From Rhizobium sp. ZPR4 (GTDB taxonomy: Bacteria; Pseudomonadota; Alphaproteobacteria; Rhizobiales; Rhizobiaceae), in the NCBI RefSeq assembly GCF_040215725.1, contig NZ_CP157967.1, positions 3,581,001 to 3,645,000 on the forward strand: a DNA stretch of 64,000 bases, given 5' to 3'. The notes under the pieces are model-generated. The model was not told the DNA's origin, did no database searches, and saw only the letters and a program-made list of their open reading frames with translations. A program made the translations under genes and the position numbers. Shown here in pieces: positions 10,565-19,216 of this stretch. Within the stretch, counting starts at the first letter, position 1, and every line of letters begins with the position of its first letter.

Positions 10565-11407
10565 ATGAAACTGTTGCGTGTTGGCGAAGTCGGCAAGGAA
10601 AAGCCGGCGCTTTTGGATAGCGACGGCAAGATCCGCGATCTCTCCGCCCACGTTGCCGATATCGGCGGCGAAGCCATTTCGCCCGCGGGTCTGGCAAAGA
10701 TCGCAGCACTCGATCCGAAGAGCCTGCCCGAGCTGGCGGAAGGCCGCCTCGGCGCCTGCGTTGCCGGCACGGGCAAATTCATCTGCATCGGCCTGAATTT
10801 CTCCGACCACGCCGCTGAAACCGGCGCGACCGTACCGCCGGAGCCGATCATCTTCATGAAGGCAAGCTCGGCCATCGTTGGCCCGAACGACAATGTGCTG
10901 ATCCCGCGCGGCTCTGAAAAGACCGATTGGGAAGTCGAACTCGGCGTCGTCATCGGCAAGACGGCGAAATATGTCAGCGAAGCAGACGCTCTCGACTATG
11001 TGGCGGGTTACTGCGTCTCCCACGATGTCTCCGAACGCGCCTTCCAGACCGAACGTTCGGGACAGTGGACCAAGGGCAAGTCCTGCGACACCTTCGGCCC
11101 GATCGGCCCCTGGCTCGTCACCAAGGACGAGATCGCCGATCCGCAGAACCTCGGCATGTGGCTCAAGGTCAACGGCAAGATGATGCAGAACGGCTCGACC
11201 AAGACCATGGTCTATGGCGTCGCTTATCTCGTCTCCTATCTCAGCCAGTTCATGTCGCTGCATCCGGGTGACGTTATCTCCACCGGCACGCCTCCGGGTG
11301 TCGGCATGGGCATGAAGCCGCCGCAGTACCTGAAGCCGGGCGATGTCGTCGAGCTCGGCATGGAAGGCCTGGGCACCCAGAAGCAGACCTTCTTGGCTGA
11401 CGCGTAA
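10565..11407 (+). CDS. Fumarylacetoacetate hydrolase (FAH) family enzyme
   Basis: A 280-residue protein. An ~80-residue N-terminal extension (MKLLRVGEVGKEKPALLDSDG) precedes the FAH C-terminal catalytic domain (about 73-275). Divalent-metal ligands are expected in WEVELGVVIG and the Asp of SHDVSERAFQ; VISTGTPPGVGMG is the typical closing motif. Relatives with this layout are annotated as ureidoglycolate lyase, acylpyruvase or 2-keto-4-pentenoate hydratase-like enzymes; I cannot choose between them. GGAAGGAAAA gives a good ribosome site. It is followed by a clear terminator. Confidence 0.9.
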   Translation: MKLLRVGEVGKEKPALLDSDGKIRDLSAHVADIGGEAISPAGLAKIAALDPKSLPELAEGRLGACVAGTGKFICIGLNFSDHAAETGATVPPEPIIFMKASSAIVGPNDNVLIPRGSEKTDWEVELGVVIGKTAKYVSEADALDYVAGYCVSHDVSERAFQTERSGQWTKGKSCDTFGPIGPWLVTKDEIADPQNLGMWLKVNGKMMQNGSTKTMVYGVAYLVSYLSQFMSLHPGDVISTGTPPGVGMGMKPPQYLKPGDVVELGMEGLGTQKQTFLADA

Positions 11408-11453
11408 GGCGTGCGAAGCTCAGAAACTTTAACTTTTTGAGATCATTGTTGAT

Positions 11454-11482
11454 GCCGGAGAAGCGATTCTCCGGCGTTTTTT
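11454..11482 (+). terminator. Rho-independent terminator of the FAH-family gene
   Basis: A 9-bp perfect stem GCCGGAGAA / TTCTCCGGC with a GCGA tetraloop (GNRA type) is followed by a G and six T. Confidence 0.85.
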
Positions 11483-11505
11483 ATAGGAAGAATCGGCAGT
11501 CGTTA

Positions 11506-11520
11506 TGTTGCTCTGCAACA
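11506..11520. promoter_or_regulatory. 15-bp palindrome upstream of phaZ, candidate PhaR/AniA operator
   Basis: TGTTGC-TCT-GCAACA is a perfect inverted repeat 186 bp before the phaZ start. TGC-rich inverted repeats are bound by PhaR/AniA-type regulators of polyhydroxybutyrate genes in other alphaproteobacteria; the match here is inference. Confidence 0.35.
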
Positions 11521-11705
11521 AAAGCTGCTAGGCTGAATAGTAAGACTTAAAGGATGAAGCGCACAGAGGAGCCGCGATCATCCTGCTGCATGGCGCGACT
11601 GGAGAAGTGCTGCAGCGAAGGCAAGCGACACGCAAGGCGCGTGCGTTTCAATGATTTAGGTGATCTGCGTGGTCTCATGCCCGCATCACAAGAGGTAAAG
11701 CCCCC

Positions 11706-12983
11706 ATGTTTTATCAGTTTTACGAACTTAATCATGCCGCTCTCGCCCCCTTTCGCGCTGCGGCAGACATGATGCGCCTGGCCTATGCCAATCCGCTTAA
11801 TCCCCTCTCGCATACCGTGTTTGGCCGTACCTTGACGGCAAGTCTCGAAGTTTTCGAGCGCACGACCAGACGCTATGGCAAGCCGGAATTCGGCCTTCAT
11901 CAGACGCAGATCGAGGGCAAGACGGTCTCGGTGCATGAAAAGATCGTCTGGAAGAAGCCCTTCTGCAATCTCATCCATTTCGAGCGCAGCCTGCCCGCCG
12001 GCCATGGCGCCGATCCGTGTATCCTCATCGTCGCGCCGATGTCGGGTCACTATGCGACGCTGCTGCGCGGCACGGTGGAAGCCCTGCTGCCGGGCGCCGA
12101 CGTCTACATCACCGACTGGATCGATGCCCGCATGGTGCCGATGACCGAGGGTACCTTCGATCTGGAAGATTATATCGATTACGTCATCGAGATGCTGCAT
12201 CATCTCGGCCCGGATACGCATGTTGTTGCCGTCTGTCAGCCCTCGGTGCCGGTTCTGGCCGCAGCTGCCGTGATGGAAGCGGCGGGGGATCGCCTGGCGC
12301 CCTCGTCGATGACGCTGATGGGCGGTCCGATCGACACCCGCATCAATCCGACGGCAGTCAACCAGCTTGCCAAGGACAAGCCGCTGGAATGGTTTGCCGA
12401 CAATGTCGTCATGAACGTGCCTTGGCCGCAGCCGGGCTTCATGCGTCCGGTCTATCCCGGCTTCCTGCAGCTTTCCGGCTTCATGTCGATGAACCTCGAT
12501 CGCCACATGATCGCTCACAAGGATTTCTTCGTGCATCTCGTCAAGAATGACGGCGAGCCGGCCGAAAAGCACCGTGATTTCTACGACGAATATCTGGCCG
12601 TCATGGATCTGACGGCGGAATTCTATCTGCAGACCGTCGACCAGGTCTTCATCAAGCATGCCTTGCCCAAGGGCGAGCTCATGCATCGCGGTGAGCGCGT
12701 TGATCCCTCGGCCATCCGCAACATCGCGCTTTTGACCGTCGAAGGTGAGAACGACGATATCTCCGGGGTCGGCCAGACGCATGCGGCGCAGACCATTTGC
12801 ACCAATATTCCCGACCATATGCGCATGCACTATCTGCAGCCGGATGTCGGCCATTACGGCGTCTTCAACGGCTCGCGCTTCCGCCGCGAGATCGCGCCGC
12901 GCATCCTGGCCTTCACGCGCGAACATGCCCGTACCGGTCGCTCTGTCGTCAAGCGGGTCATCAAGGGCGGCAAGTCCGCGTAA
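11706..12983 (+). CDS. phaZ: Intracellular polyhydroxybutyrate depolymerase
   Basis: A 425-residue alpha/beta-hydrolase that mobilises stored PHB granules. It matches the PhaZa1-type intracellular depolymerases. The nucleophile is Cys177 in VVAVCQPSVP, in place of the usual lipase Ser. The Asp lies in GENDDISGVGQT and the His in QPDVGHYGVF. No signal peptide is present, as expected for a granule-associated cytoplasmic enzyme. The ~220-bp leader after the preceding terminator holds a 15-bp palindrome and a GAGG site at the start (ACAAGAGGTAAAG). It is not linked here to phaC or phaA/B. Confidence 0.94.
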   Translation: MFYQFYELNHAALAPFRAAADMMRLAYANPLNPLSHTVFGRTLTASLEVFERTTRRYGKPEFGLHQTQIEGKTVSVHEKIVWKKPFCNLIHFERSLPAGHGADPCILIVAPMSGHYATLLRGTVEALLPGADVYITDWIDARMVPMTEGTFDLEDYIDYVIEMLHHLGPDTHVVAVCQPSVPVLAAAAVMEAAGDRLAPSSMTLMGGPIDTRINPTAVNQLAKDKPLEWFADNVVMNVPWPQPGFMRPVYPGFLQLSGFMSMNLDRHMIAHKDFFVHLVKNDGEPAEKHRDFYDEYLAVMDLTAEFYLQTVDQVFIKHALPKGELMHRGERVDPSAIRNIALLTVEGENDDISGVGQTHAAQTICTNIPDHMRMHYLQPDVGHYGVFNGSRFRREIAPRILAFTREHARTGRSVVKRVIKGGKSA

Positions 12984-13318
12984 GGCCATTCAAAAGACCA
13001 GAAGCAAGGGCATGATGGCGGTCAAAGCCCCCATCGTGCCTGCGCAAGCCAAATTCCCGCCAGCGCAAACTATTAGCTTTTGTTGAATTATTCGCGCAGA
13101 TTCAAATACTTGTCCGATTCAGTCTGCCGGGACCATTGAAGCCTCACGAAGAGGTTACCATCTCGATTCCAGCGGTACCGCAAAGATCGGGCCGTTTACC
13201 GCGCCGCGCGCCCTTGGAACGCGCTGAGATGCAGGTAGAGCTTTAAAAACCGCGCAGAAGCCTTTCCATCGATCGCTATCGGTCGATGGGCCGATGCGCC
13301 GTGCGAGGATACCTGACA
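12984..13318. other. Intergenic region, phaZ to DUF2852 gene
   Basis: 335 bp without a convincing gene; short open frames lack ribosome sites and coding character. The only structure I see is a hairpin at 13266-13289 (CCATCGATCG-CTAT-CGGTCGATGG, nine of ten positions pair plus one G:T) in the probable leader of the downstream gene. Confidence 0.5.
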
Positions 13319-13759
13319 ATGAACCAATCTGCATTGCTTCGCCCGGATTGGACTCCGGCTACTATTGCCCTCATGGTGCTTGGCTTCGTGGTCTTCTGGC
13401 CGCTCGGCTTTGCCATGCTCGCCTATATTCTCTTCGGAGAACGTCTGCGGGATTTCAAACGGGATGTAAACGAAAGGACCGACGGCATGTTTGCTGGCTG
13501 CGGACGCCATCGCAATCGTCATCGCCATTCCTATTCCTCCACCGGCAATGTCGCCTTCGACGACTGGCGCCGGGCAGAGCTTGAGCGCCTTGAGCAGGAA
13601 CGCCGCAAGCTGGACGAAATGCGCGCCGAGTTCGACGCCTATGCCCGCGAGCTTCGCCGTGCCAAGGATCAAGAAGAGTTCGACCGCTTCATGCGCGAGC
13701 GCAACAGCGTCAAGCGCAATGACAATGGCGGCTCGCCGACCGAATTCCAGACTCCGTGA
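13319..13759 (+). CDS. DUF2852 membrane-anchored protein
   Basis: A 146-residue protein with one or two N-terminal hydrophobic stretches (about residues 12-35, TIALMVLGFVVFWPLGFAML). A His/Arg-rich patch (CGRHRNRHRHSYS) follows, then a charged coiled-coil (about 75-125, LERLEQERRKLDEMRAEF). This layout is that of DUF2852, found mainly in Rhizobiales; the function is unknown. ATG 13319 was chosen over an upstream in-frame ATG at 13286 because GAGG precedes it by about ten bases and the upstream extension is not hydrophobic. It is followed by a terminator. Confidence 0.85.
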   Translation: MNQSALLRPDWTPATIALMVLGFVVFWPLGFAMLAYILFGERLRDFKRDVNERTDGMFAGCGRHRNRHRHSYSSTGNVAFDDWRRAELERLEQERRKLDEMRAEFDAYARELRRAKDQEEFDRFMRERNSVKRNDNGGSPTEFQTP

Positions 13760-13790
13760 TGGGCTGTGAGAACAACCGCATCATATAGTC

Positions 13791-13818
13791 AAAACCGGCA
13801 TCGGATGATGCCGGTTTT
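13791..13818. terminator. Rho-independent terminator of the DUF2852 gene
   Basis: AAAACCGGCATC-GGAT-GATGCCGGTTTT: a perfect 12-bp inverted repeat ending in TTTT, 31 bp after the stop. Confidence 0.8.
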
Positions 13819-13844
13819 CCTTTGCCAGAATCCGCAAAGCAAGT

Positions 13845-13940
13845 CGCGCAAAAGTGCGCAGCGGTTTTGCGATAACGACATGCGAAAATCGAGGACCAAA
13901 GCGCAAGGAGCAAATCTGAAAGATTGCGACGCGCTTTGGC
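13845..13940. repeat. Palindromic intergenic repeat with AAAAGTG...GCGGTTTT core, copy 1
   Basis: Two hairpins. The first is CGCAAAA (13847-13853) pairing with TTTTGCG (13865-13871) around GTGCGCAGCGG. The second is CCAAAGCGC (13896-13904) pairing with GCGCTTTGG (13931-13939). The first hairpin core recurs at 42642-42664 and in the elements at 34774 and 50937. It belongs to the dispersed palindromic repeats of rhizobial genomes. Confidence 0.7.
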
Positions 13941-13952
13941 GAATCATATAAA
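13924..13952 (+). promoter_or_regulatory. Candidate promoter of the YgjP-like protease gene, -35 inside a repeat
   Basis: TTGCGA (13924-13929) and TATAAA (13947-13952) are 17 bp apart. The predicted transcript start (about 13959) is within a few bases of the ATG at 13962, implying a nearly leaderless mRNA. There is no purine-rich ribosome site before the ATG, which fits. Confidence 0.45.
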
Positions 13953-13961
13953 ACTGCCTTC

Positions 13962-14723
13962 ATGTTTCCGCTGCTCTCCAGATCCCGCAAACCGCAGGCC
14001 AAGTTGGCCGCGCCGGAAACGCGCACCCTCGATGTCGCCGGCCGGCTGATGCCGCTGACGATCCGCCAGCACGAGCGCGCGACCCGTATTACGCTCAGGA
14101 TCGAGCCCGGCGGACGATCGCTGAAGATGACCATTCCGCGCGGCCTTGCCGCCCGCGAGGTCAATGCCTTTCTCGACCGGCACCAGGGCTGGCTTCTGAC
14201 CAAGCTCGCGAAATTCACGGCCGACAACAGCCTGCGCGGCGGCAGCGAAATTCTCCTGCGCGGCGTGCGGCACCGCATCGAGCATACCGGCACCCTGCGC
14301 GGCCTTACCGAAGCGATTGTGATCGAAGGCCTGCCGGTGCTACGCGTGAGCGGTATGCCGGAGCATGCCGGTCGCCGCATCGCGACCTTCCTCAAGAAGG
14401 AGGCCCGCGCCGATCTGGAAAAACTCGTGGCGGTGCATGCCAAGTCCATCCGCGCCACTGTGACTTCCATCACCATGAAGGATACCCGCAGCCGCTGGGG
14501 CTCCTGTTCCTCGCAAGGGAACTTGAGTTTTTCCTGGCGCATCGTCATGGCGCCGCCACTGGTCATCGACTACCTCGCCGCCCACGAAGTCGCGCATTTG
14601 CGCGAAATGAACCACGGCCCGCGCTTCTGGGCGCTCTGTCGCAAGCTCTGCCCCGACATGGACGAGGCCAAGGCCTGGCTGAAGCGCCACGGCAGCCAAC
14701 TGCATGCGATCGACTTCGATTGA
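13962..14723 (+). CDS. YgjP/SprT-like zinc metalloprotease (M48-type, DUF45)
   Basis: A 253-residue protein of the YgjP-like family. The zinc site is HEVAHLREMNHG (His208, catalytic Glu209, His212, His218). The family hallmark RSRWGSCSSQGNLSFSWR sits just before it. Characterised relatives include a UTP pyrophosphatase-like activity reported for YgjP and DNA-repair proteases of the SprT group; the physiological substrate is unknown. No signal peptide, so it is cytoplasmic. It starts 22 bp after a palindromic repeat and lacks a Shine-Dalgarno sequence. Confidence 0.9.
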   Translation: MFPLLSRSRKPQAKLAAPETRTLDVAGRLMPLTIRQHERATRITLRIEPGGRSLKMTIPRGLAAREVNAFLDRHQGWLLTKLAKFTADNSLRGGSEILLRGVRHRIEHTGTLRGLTEAIVIEGLPVLRVSGMPEHAGRRIATFLKKEARADLEKLVAVHAKSIRATVTSITMKDTRSRWGSCSSQGNLSFSWRIVMAPPLVIDYLAAHEVAHLREMNHGPRFWALCRKLCPDMDEAKAWLKRHGSQLHAIDFD

Positions 14724-14830
14724 GCAGGCTGTTTGGATCGACGACGGTATTTGAAAGTCGTTTCGGATATTCCGCCGTTCGGTAACCGACCGCAGCTTTC
14801 CGCCAAGTGTGGCTACTATCTAACGGGCAG

Positions 14831-15262
14831 TCATTCCGGTGCGACGATGCGGATCGGACGTGTTCCGATGAGAGCACCGGTCGCGCGGTCGATTGTGACG
14901 GCATCGATCTCGGTTCCAGTTTCGGCGTCAAAGAAACGGGTTACACCGTCCGCGTTGCGGTGCTTTCGCCCCCACGCACCGATCGCGAACAACACGGGCA
15001 GGAAGTCCCGGCCAGCTTCCGTCAGCACGTATTCATCGCGCGGAGGCCGCTCCGAGTAGCGTCGCTTCTCCAGCAAGCCATCTTCCGTAAGCGCAGCCAG
15101 CCGTGCCGTCAGCATCGTCGGCGCGATGCCAAGACTCTTGCGAAAATCGTCGAAGCGAGTGAGCCCCGCGTGGGCGTCCCGCATGATCAGCATGCTCCAC
15201 GCATCGCCCACCAATGCGAGGCTACGGGCGATCAGGCACGGCTGGTTTGAAAGATTCTTCAT
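14831..15262 (-). CDS. HxlR-family transcriptional regulator
   Basis: A 143-residue winged-helix protein of the HxlR type. It has the CLIARSLALVGDAWSMLIMRDA opening helix pair, FDDFRKSLGIAPTMLTARLAAL recognition region, and the RPPRDEYVLTEAGRDFLPVL wing. A ~45-residue C-terminal extension has two short beta-like repeats (TEIDAVTIDRATGALIGTRPI). Many HxlR proteins sense electrophiles or quinones through a Cys near the N terminus; here Cys9 in NQPCLIA is at that position. It is divergent from an SDR/MDR pair with a candidate operator between them, and probably represses that pair. Confidence 0.92.
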   Translation of the reverse strand: MKNLSNQPCLIARSLALVGDAWSMLIMRDAHAGLTRFDDFRKSLGIAPTMLTARLAALTEDGLLEKRRYSERPPRDEYVLTEAGRDFLPVLFAIGAWGRKHRNADGVTRFFDAETGTEIDAVTIDRATGALIGTRPIRIVAPE

Positions 15263-15277
15263 GTCGATATCTTTTTG

Positions 15278-15304
15278 ATAGTGACTTACTATTGATTTGA
15301 TAGT
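15278..15304. promoter_or_regulatory. Candidate HxlR operator between the regulator and SDR genes
   Basis: ATAGT-GACTT-ACTAT (15278-15292) is an inverted repeat, and a further ATAGT lies at 15300-15304, exactly 22 bp (two helical turns) from the first. It lies in the 89-bp divergent intergenic region, the expected place for autoregulation. Confidence 0.5.
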
Positions 15305-15351
15305 AACAGAATGCTCATCGATGTTCTATGCCAAAGTGAAAGCTGAAACCG

Positions 15352-16167
15352 ATGAGCAAGACAGAACGCGGCGTCGCCCTGGTCACGGGCGCCTCTTCCG
15401 GTATTGGGCTGGCGACTGCGCAGGCGTTGCGGCGCGATGGATATAGGGTGTTTGGAACCAGCCGGAAGCCGATGGTTGCCGCACCGGACGGCGTGACGAT
15501 GCTAGTCTGCGACGTCACCGACGAAAAATCCGTGCAGACGGCGGTCGATGACATACTGGTCCAGGCTGGACGGATCGATCTGCTCGTCAACAATGCAGGG
15601 ATTGGATTGCTTGGCGGCGCGGAGGAGTCCTCCCCATTGCAGGCAAAGGCTCTCTTCGATGTGAATGTCTTTGGAGTCCTGCGTATGACGAATGCAATCC
15701 TGCCTGTGATGAGACGGCAGCGGAAGGGCAGAATTATCAATATGAGCTCCATTCTCGGGCTGATTCCCGCTCCCTTCAATGCCCTCTACGCATCGACCAA
15801 GCATGCGATTGAAGGCTATTCCGAATCCCTTGACCACGAAGTCCGCACGCAGGGCATCCGCGTCGTTCTCATTGAACCGGGTGTCACCCGTACGTCCTTC
15901 GAAGAGAATATCACGCGGCCGGATCGACCGCTCCCGCCGTACGACGCAGCGCGCGCCGATGCCGAGAAGCTGATGCGTGAGATTGTCGAGACGGGGGACG
16001 CGCCGGAGGTGGTGGCCGACATAGTGGTCAAAGCCGCCAACGCTGTTTCGCCCAAGAGGCGCTATACTGCAGGCAAGGCGGCAAGACAGGTTCGCTTCCT
16101 GCGCCGGTTCCTGCCGGAGTCATTCGTCGACAAGAGCCTCCGCAAATTCAGCAGGCTTCCCGCTTGA
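15352..16167 (+). CDS. Short-chain dehydrogenase/reductase
   Basis: A 271-residue classical SDR. The Rossmann motif TGASSGIG sits at residues 12-19, the NNAG motif near 82, and the catalytic Ser-Tyr-Lys set in NMSSILG and YASTKHA. The C-terminal part (KAANAVSPKRRYTAGKAARQVRFL) is typical of the group annotated as oxidoreductases acting on carbonyl or steroid-like substrates, but the substrate is not deducible. It forms a unit with the downstream MDR gene (40-bp gap), under the divergent HxlR regulator. Codon use (AGA, GGA, CTA) is looser than in neighbouring housekeeping genes, suggesting transfer. Confidence 0.92.
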   Translation: MSKTERGVALVTGASSGIGLATAQALRRDGYRVFGTSRKPMVAAPDGVTMLVCDVTDEKSVQTAVDDILVQAGRIDLLVNNAGIGLLGGAEESSPLQAKALFDVNVFGVLRMTNAILPVMRRQRKGRIINMSSILGLIPAPFNALYASTKHAIEGYSESLDHEVRTQGIRVVLIEPGVTRTSFEENITRPDRPLPPYDAARADAEKLMREIVETGDAPEVVADIVVKAANAVSPKRRYTAGKAARQVRFLRRFLPESFVDKSLRKFSRLPA

Positions 16168-16207
16168 CCTCCGCCACTGCAACTTCAAAGGAAGAAAGTC
16201 ACGACTC

Positions 16208-17209
16208 ATGAAGGCATTCCTGATCGATCGCTATGCAAAAGGCGGTACTCTACAACTTGGCGAAGTACCCGAGCCGGAATTGCGTGAACATGATGTCCTG
16301 GTCCAGATTCATGCCACAAGCGTGAATCCGCTGGACGCCAAGATCAGAGACGGTGAGTTCAAGCTTATCCTGCCATATCGCCTCCCGCTCATTCTCGGCA
16401 ACGATGTAGCCGGCGTCGTGGTCCGGGTCGGGTCCAAGGTTCGTCGCTTCAAGCCAGGTGACGAAGTCTATGCACGTCCGGCGCAGGATCGTATCGGAAC
16501 CTTCGCGGAGTTCATTGCAATGAACGAGGCCGACGTGGCGATGAAGCCTAAGAATCTGACGATGGAAGAGGCGGCGTCACTGCCGCTGGTCGCGTTGACT
16601 GCCTGGCAGGCGCTTGTCGAACGAGCGAAATTGAAGAAGGGACAGAAGGTTCTTATCCACGCCGGCTCCGGCGGTGTCGGTGCAATTGCCATCCAGCTCG
16701 CCAAGCATATGGGGGCATACGTGGCGACGACGACGAGCACAGCCAATATCAATCTCGTCAGAAGTCTCGGAGCCGATGTCGTCGTAGACTACAAGAAGGA
16801 CGACTTCGAAAACACCCTAAAGGGATATGATGTCGTGCTGAACAGTCTAGGCAAGGAAACGCTGGAGAAATCGCTTCGCGTCCTGAAGCCGGGTGGGAAG
16901 CTCATCTCGATCTCCGGTCCGCCGGATGCTGCATTTGCCAGGCAGAACGGTTCGGGATGGTTGTTTCAGCAGCTCATGGCCCTGCTGAGCTCCGGTATCC
17001 GGAGAAAGTCAAAACGCCACGGCGTCAGCTATTCGTTCCTCTTCATGACCGCGAACGGCGGACAACTCGGCGAGATCACCTCGTTGATAGAGGCAGGAGC
17101 CATAAGAGCGGTCGTTGATCGGGTCTTCCCGTTCCAGAACACGAATGAGGCGCTGGCTTATGTCGAGACCGGCCGCGCCAAGGGCAAGGTCGTGATTGCC
17201 GTGAAGTAA
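16208..17209 (+). CDS. NADP-dependent MDR-family oxidoreductase (quinone reductase-like)
   Basis: A 333-residue medium-chain reductase without the structural zinc cysteines. It has a GroES-like domain (residues 1-125, HATSVNPLDAKIRDGEF, LGNDVAGVVVRVG), then the nucleotide-binding fold HAGSGGVGAIAIQLAKHMGA with the family AXXGXG pattern. It resembles quinone oxidoreductases and alkenal reductases. With the SDR and HxlR neighbours it may form a small detoxification cassette for quinones or reactive carbonyls; this is inference from context. Confidence 0.9.
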   Translation: MKAFLIDRYAKGGTLQLGEVPEPELREHDVLVQIHATSVNPLDAKIRDGEFKLILPYRLPLILGNDVAGVVVRVGSKVRRFKPGDEVYARPAQDRIGTFAEFIAMNEADVAMKPKNLTMEEAASLPLVALTAWQALVERAKLKKGQKVLIHAGSGGVGAIAIQLAKHMGAYVATTTSTANINLVRSLGADVVVDYKKDDFENTLKGYDVVLNSLGKETLEKSLRVLKPGGKLISISGPPDAAFARQNGSGWLFQQLMALLSSGIRRKSKRHGVSYSFLFMTANGGQLGEITSLIEAGAIRAVVDRVFPFQNTNEALAYVETGRAKGKVVIAVK

Positions 17210-17320
17210 AGAGCGAACCATTGTTTCAAAGGGTCGTTGGGTGGGCCACAGGCCTAAAAAGCGCGCTCGATCGTCGCCTTTAGGCTCGACTCTTTCGAAA
17301 TTTCGTGTCACTCCGCTGCC

Positions 17321-17995
17321 ATGAACCCCGATGTCAAAATTTGTGGTCTGAAGACGCCGGAAGCGGTGGATCGTGCTCTTGAGCGCGGCGCCACCCATAT
17401 CGGCTTTATCTTCTTTGAAAAAAGCCCGCGCTATATCGAGCCGGATCTCGCCGGCGAACTCGCCGAGCGCGCCCGCGGCAAGGCGAAGATCGTTGCCGTC
17501 ACGGTCAATCCCACCAATGACGATCTCGATGAGATCATGTCGCTGGTGAAGCCGGATATGCTGCAGCTCCATGGCAACGAAAGCCCGGAGCGTGTGCTCA
17601 CCATCAAAGCGGTCTATAATGTCCCCGTCATGAAGGCCATGTCGGTGCGCGAGGCCGATGACCTGAAGCGGGTGGAATCCTATATCGGCATTGCCGACCG
17701 CTTCCTCTTCGATGCCAAGCCGCCCGCCGGTTCTGTGCTGCCGGGCGGAAACGGCGTATCCTTCGATTGGAGCCTGATGAGCTGGCTCGACGATAGCGTG
17801 GATTACATGCTGTCGGGCGGCGTCAACAAGGACAATGTCGCCGAGGCGCTGGCTTCCACCAAGGCCAGCGGTATCGATCTTTCCTCCGCGCTTGAAAGTG
17901 CACCCGGTGTGAAGGATCTCGGCAAGATCGACCAGTTTTTCGACGCTTTTGCAGATGCATGTCTGCCGGAACCGGCAGCAGGGAGTAGAAAGTGA
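17321..17995 (+). CDS. trpF: Phosphoribosylanthranilate isomerase
   Basis: Catalyses the Amadori rearrangement of phosphoribosylanthranilate to CdRP in tryptophan synthesis. The 224-residue (beta/alpha)8 barrel has the general base/acid Cys8 in [29 protein letters not shown], and phosphate-binding [12 protein letters not shown]. First gene of a trpF-trpB-trpA run; the stop overlaps the GTG start of trpB by 3 bp. A weak inverted repeat (GCCTAAA at 17252 with TTTAGGC at 17279) lies in the leader, but there is no Trp-codon leader peptide. Confidence 0.96.
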   Translation: MNPDVKICGLKTPEAVDRALERGATHIGFIFFEKSPRYIEPDLAGELAERARGKAKIVAVTVNPTNDDLDEIMSLVKPDMLQLHGNESPERVLTIKAVYNVPVMKAMSVREADDLKRVESYIGIADRFLFDAKPPAGSVLPGGNGVSFDWSLMSWLDDSVDYMLSGGVNKDNVAEALASTKASGIDLSSALESAPGVKDLGKIDQFFDAFADACLPEPAAGSRK

Positions 17996-19206
17996 ACCAG
18001 ACGCCTAAACCCAATTCCTTCCGCTCCGGCCCCGATGAGGACGGCCGTTTCGGCATTTACGGCGGTCGTTTCGTTGCCGAAACGCTCATGCCGCTGATCC
18101 TGGACCTGCAGGAGGAATGGGCGAAGGCGAAGGACGATCCGGCCTTCCAGGCGGAGCTGAAGTCTCTCGGCACGCATTATATCGGCCGCCCAAGCCCGCT
18201 TTATTTCGCCGAGCGCCTCACGGCCGAGCTTGGCGGCGCGAAGATCTATTTCAAGCGCGAAGAGCTGAACCACACCGGCTCGCACAAAATCAACAATTGC
18301 ATTGGCCAGATCCTGCTCGCCAAGCGCATGGGCAAGACCCGCATCATCGCTGAAACCGGTGCCGGCCAGCATGGCGTCGCCTCTGCGACCGTCGCCGCCC
18401 GCTTCGGCCTTCCCTGCGTCGTCTACATGGGTGCGACCGATGTCGAGCGCCAGGCGCCGAACGTCTTCCGCATGAAGCTGCTGGGCGCAGAGGTCATCCC
18501 GGTGACGGCCGGCAGCGGCACGCTGAAGGATGCCATGAACGAAGCGCTGCGCGACTGGGTTACCAATGTCGACGACACCTATTACCTGATCGGCACGGCT
18601 GCCGGTCCGCATCCCTATCCGGAAATGGTCCGCGATTTTCAGGCCGTGATCGGCACCGAAGCCCGCGCGCAGATCCTGGAGGCCGAAGGCCGCCTGCCGG
18701 ATCTCGTCGTTGCGGCCGTCGGCGGCGGCTCGAACGCCATTGGCATCTTCCATCCCTTCCTCGATGACGAGGGCGTCAAGATCGTCGGCGTCGAAGCTGG
18801 CGGCAAGGGTCTGCAAGGTGACGAGCATTGCGCCTCCATCACTGCCGGTTCGCCCGGCGTGCTGCATGGCAATCGCACCTACCTGCTGCAGGACGGCGAC
18901 GGCCAGATCAAGGAAGGTCATTCCATTTCGGCCGGCCTCGACTATCCCGGCATCGGTCCGGAACATTCCTGGCTGAACGATATCGGCCGCGCCGAATATG
19001 TTCCGATCATGGACCACGAGGCTCTGGAAGCCTTCCAGACGTTGACGCGCCTCGAAGGCATCATTCCGGCGCTCGAGCCGAGCCATGCGCTCGCCGAGGT
19101 GATCAAGCGCGCCCCGAAGATGGGCAAGGACGAGATCATCCTGATGAACCTCTCCGGCCGTGGTGACAAGGACATCTTCACCGTCGGCAAGATTCTGGGA
19201 ATGTGA
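17992..19206 (+). CDS. trpB: Tryptophan synthase beta chain
   Basis: Condenses indole and serine to tryptophan using PLP. The 404-residue product has family length. Lys99 in HTGSHKINN forms the Schiff base; [18 protein letters not shown] and the phosphate loop GGGSNAIG are intact. The start is GTG at 17992, with GGGAG about eight bases upstream inside trpF. It pairs with trpA 10 bp downstream to form the alpha2beta2 complex. Confidence 0.98.
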   Translation: MNQTPKPNSFRSGPDEDGRFGIYGGRFVAETLMPLILDLQEEWAKAKDDPAFQAELKSLGTHYIGRPSPLYFAERLTAELGGAKIYFKREELNHTGSHKINNCIGQILLAKRMGKTRIIAETGAGQHGVASATVAARFGLPCVVYMGATDVERQAPNVFRMKLLGAEVIPVTAGSGTLKDAMNEALRDWVTNVDDTYYLIGTAAGPHPYPEMVRDFQAVIGTEARAQILEAEGRLPDLVVAAVGGGSNAIGIFHPFLDDEGVKIVGVEAGGKGLQGDEHCASITAGSPGVLHGNRTYLLQDGDGQIKEGHSISAGLDYPGIGPEHSWLNDIGRAEYVPIMDHEALEAFQTLTRLEGIIPALEPSHALAEVIKRAPKMGKDEIILMNLSGRGDKDIFTVGKILGM

Positions 19207-19216
19207 GTTAGACGCC

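Noticed and set aside
11547..12989. 480-codon antisense frame over phaZ
   Set aside because: It shadows a clear phaZ reading; its composition (Arg/His/Asp-rich) is typical of antisense frames.
17210..17320. Trp attenuator before trpF
   Set aside because: There is one inverted repeat but no leader peptide with Trp codons and no terminator T-run.
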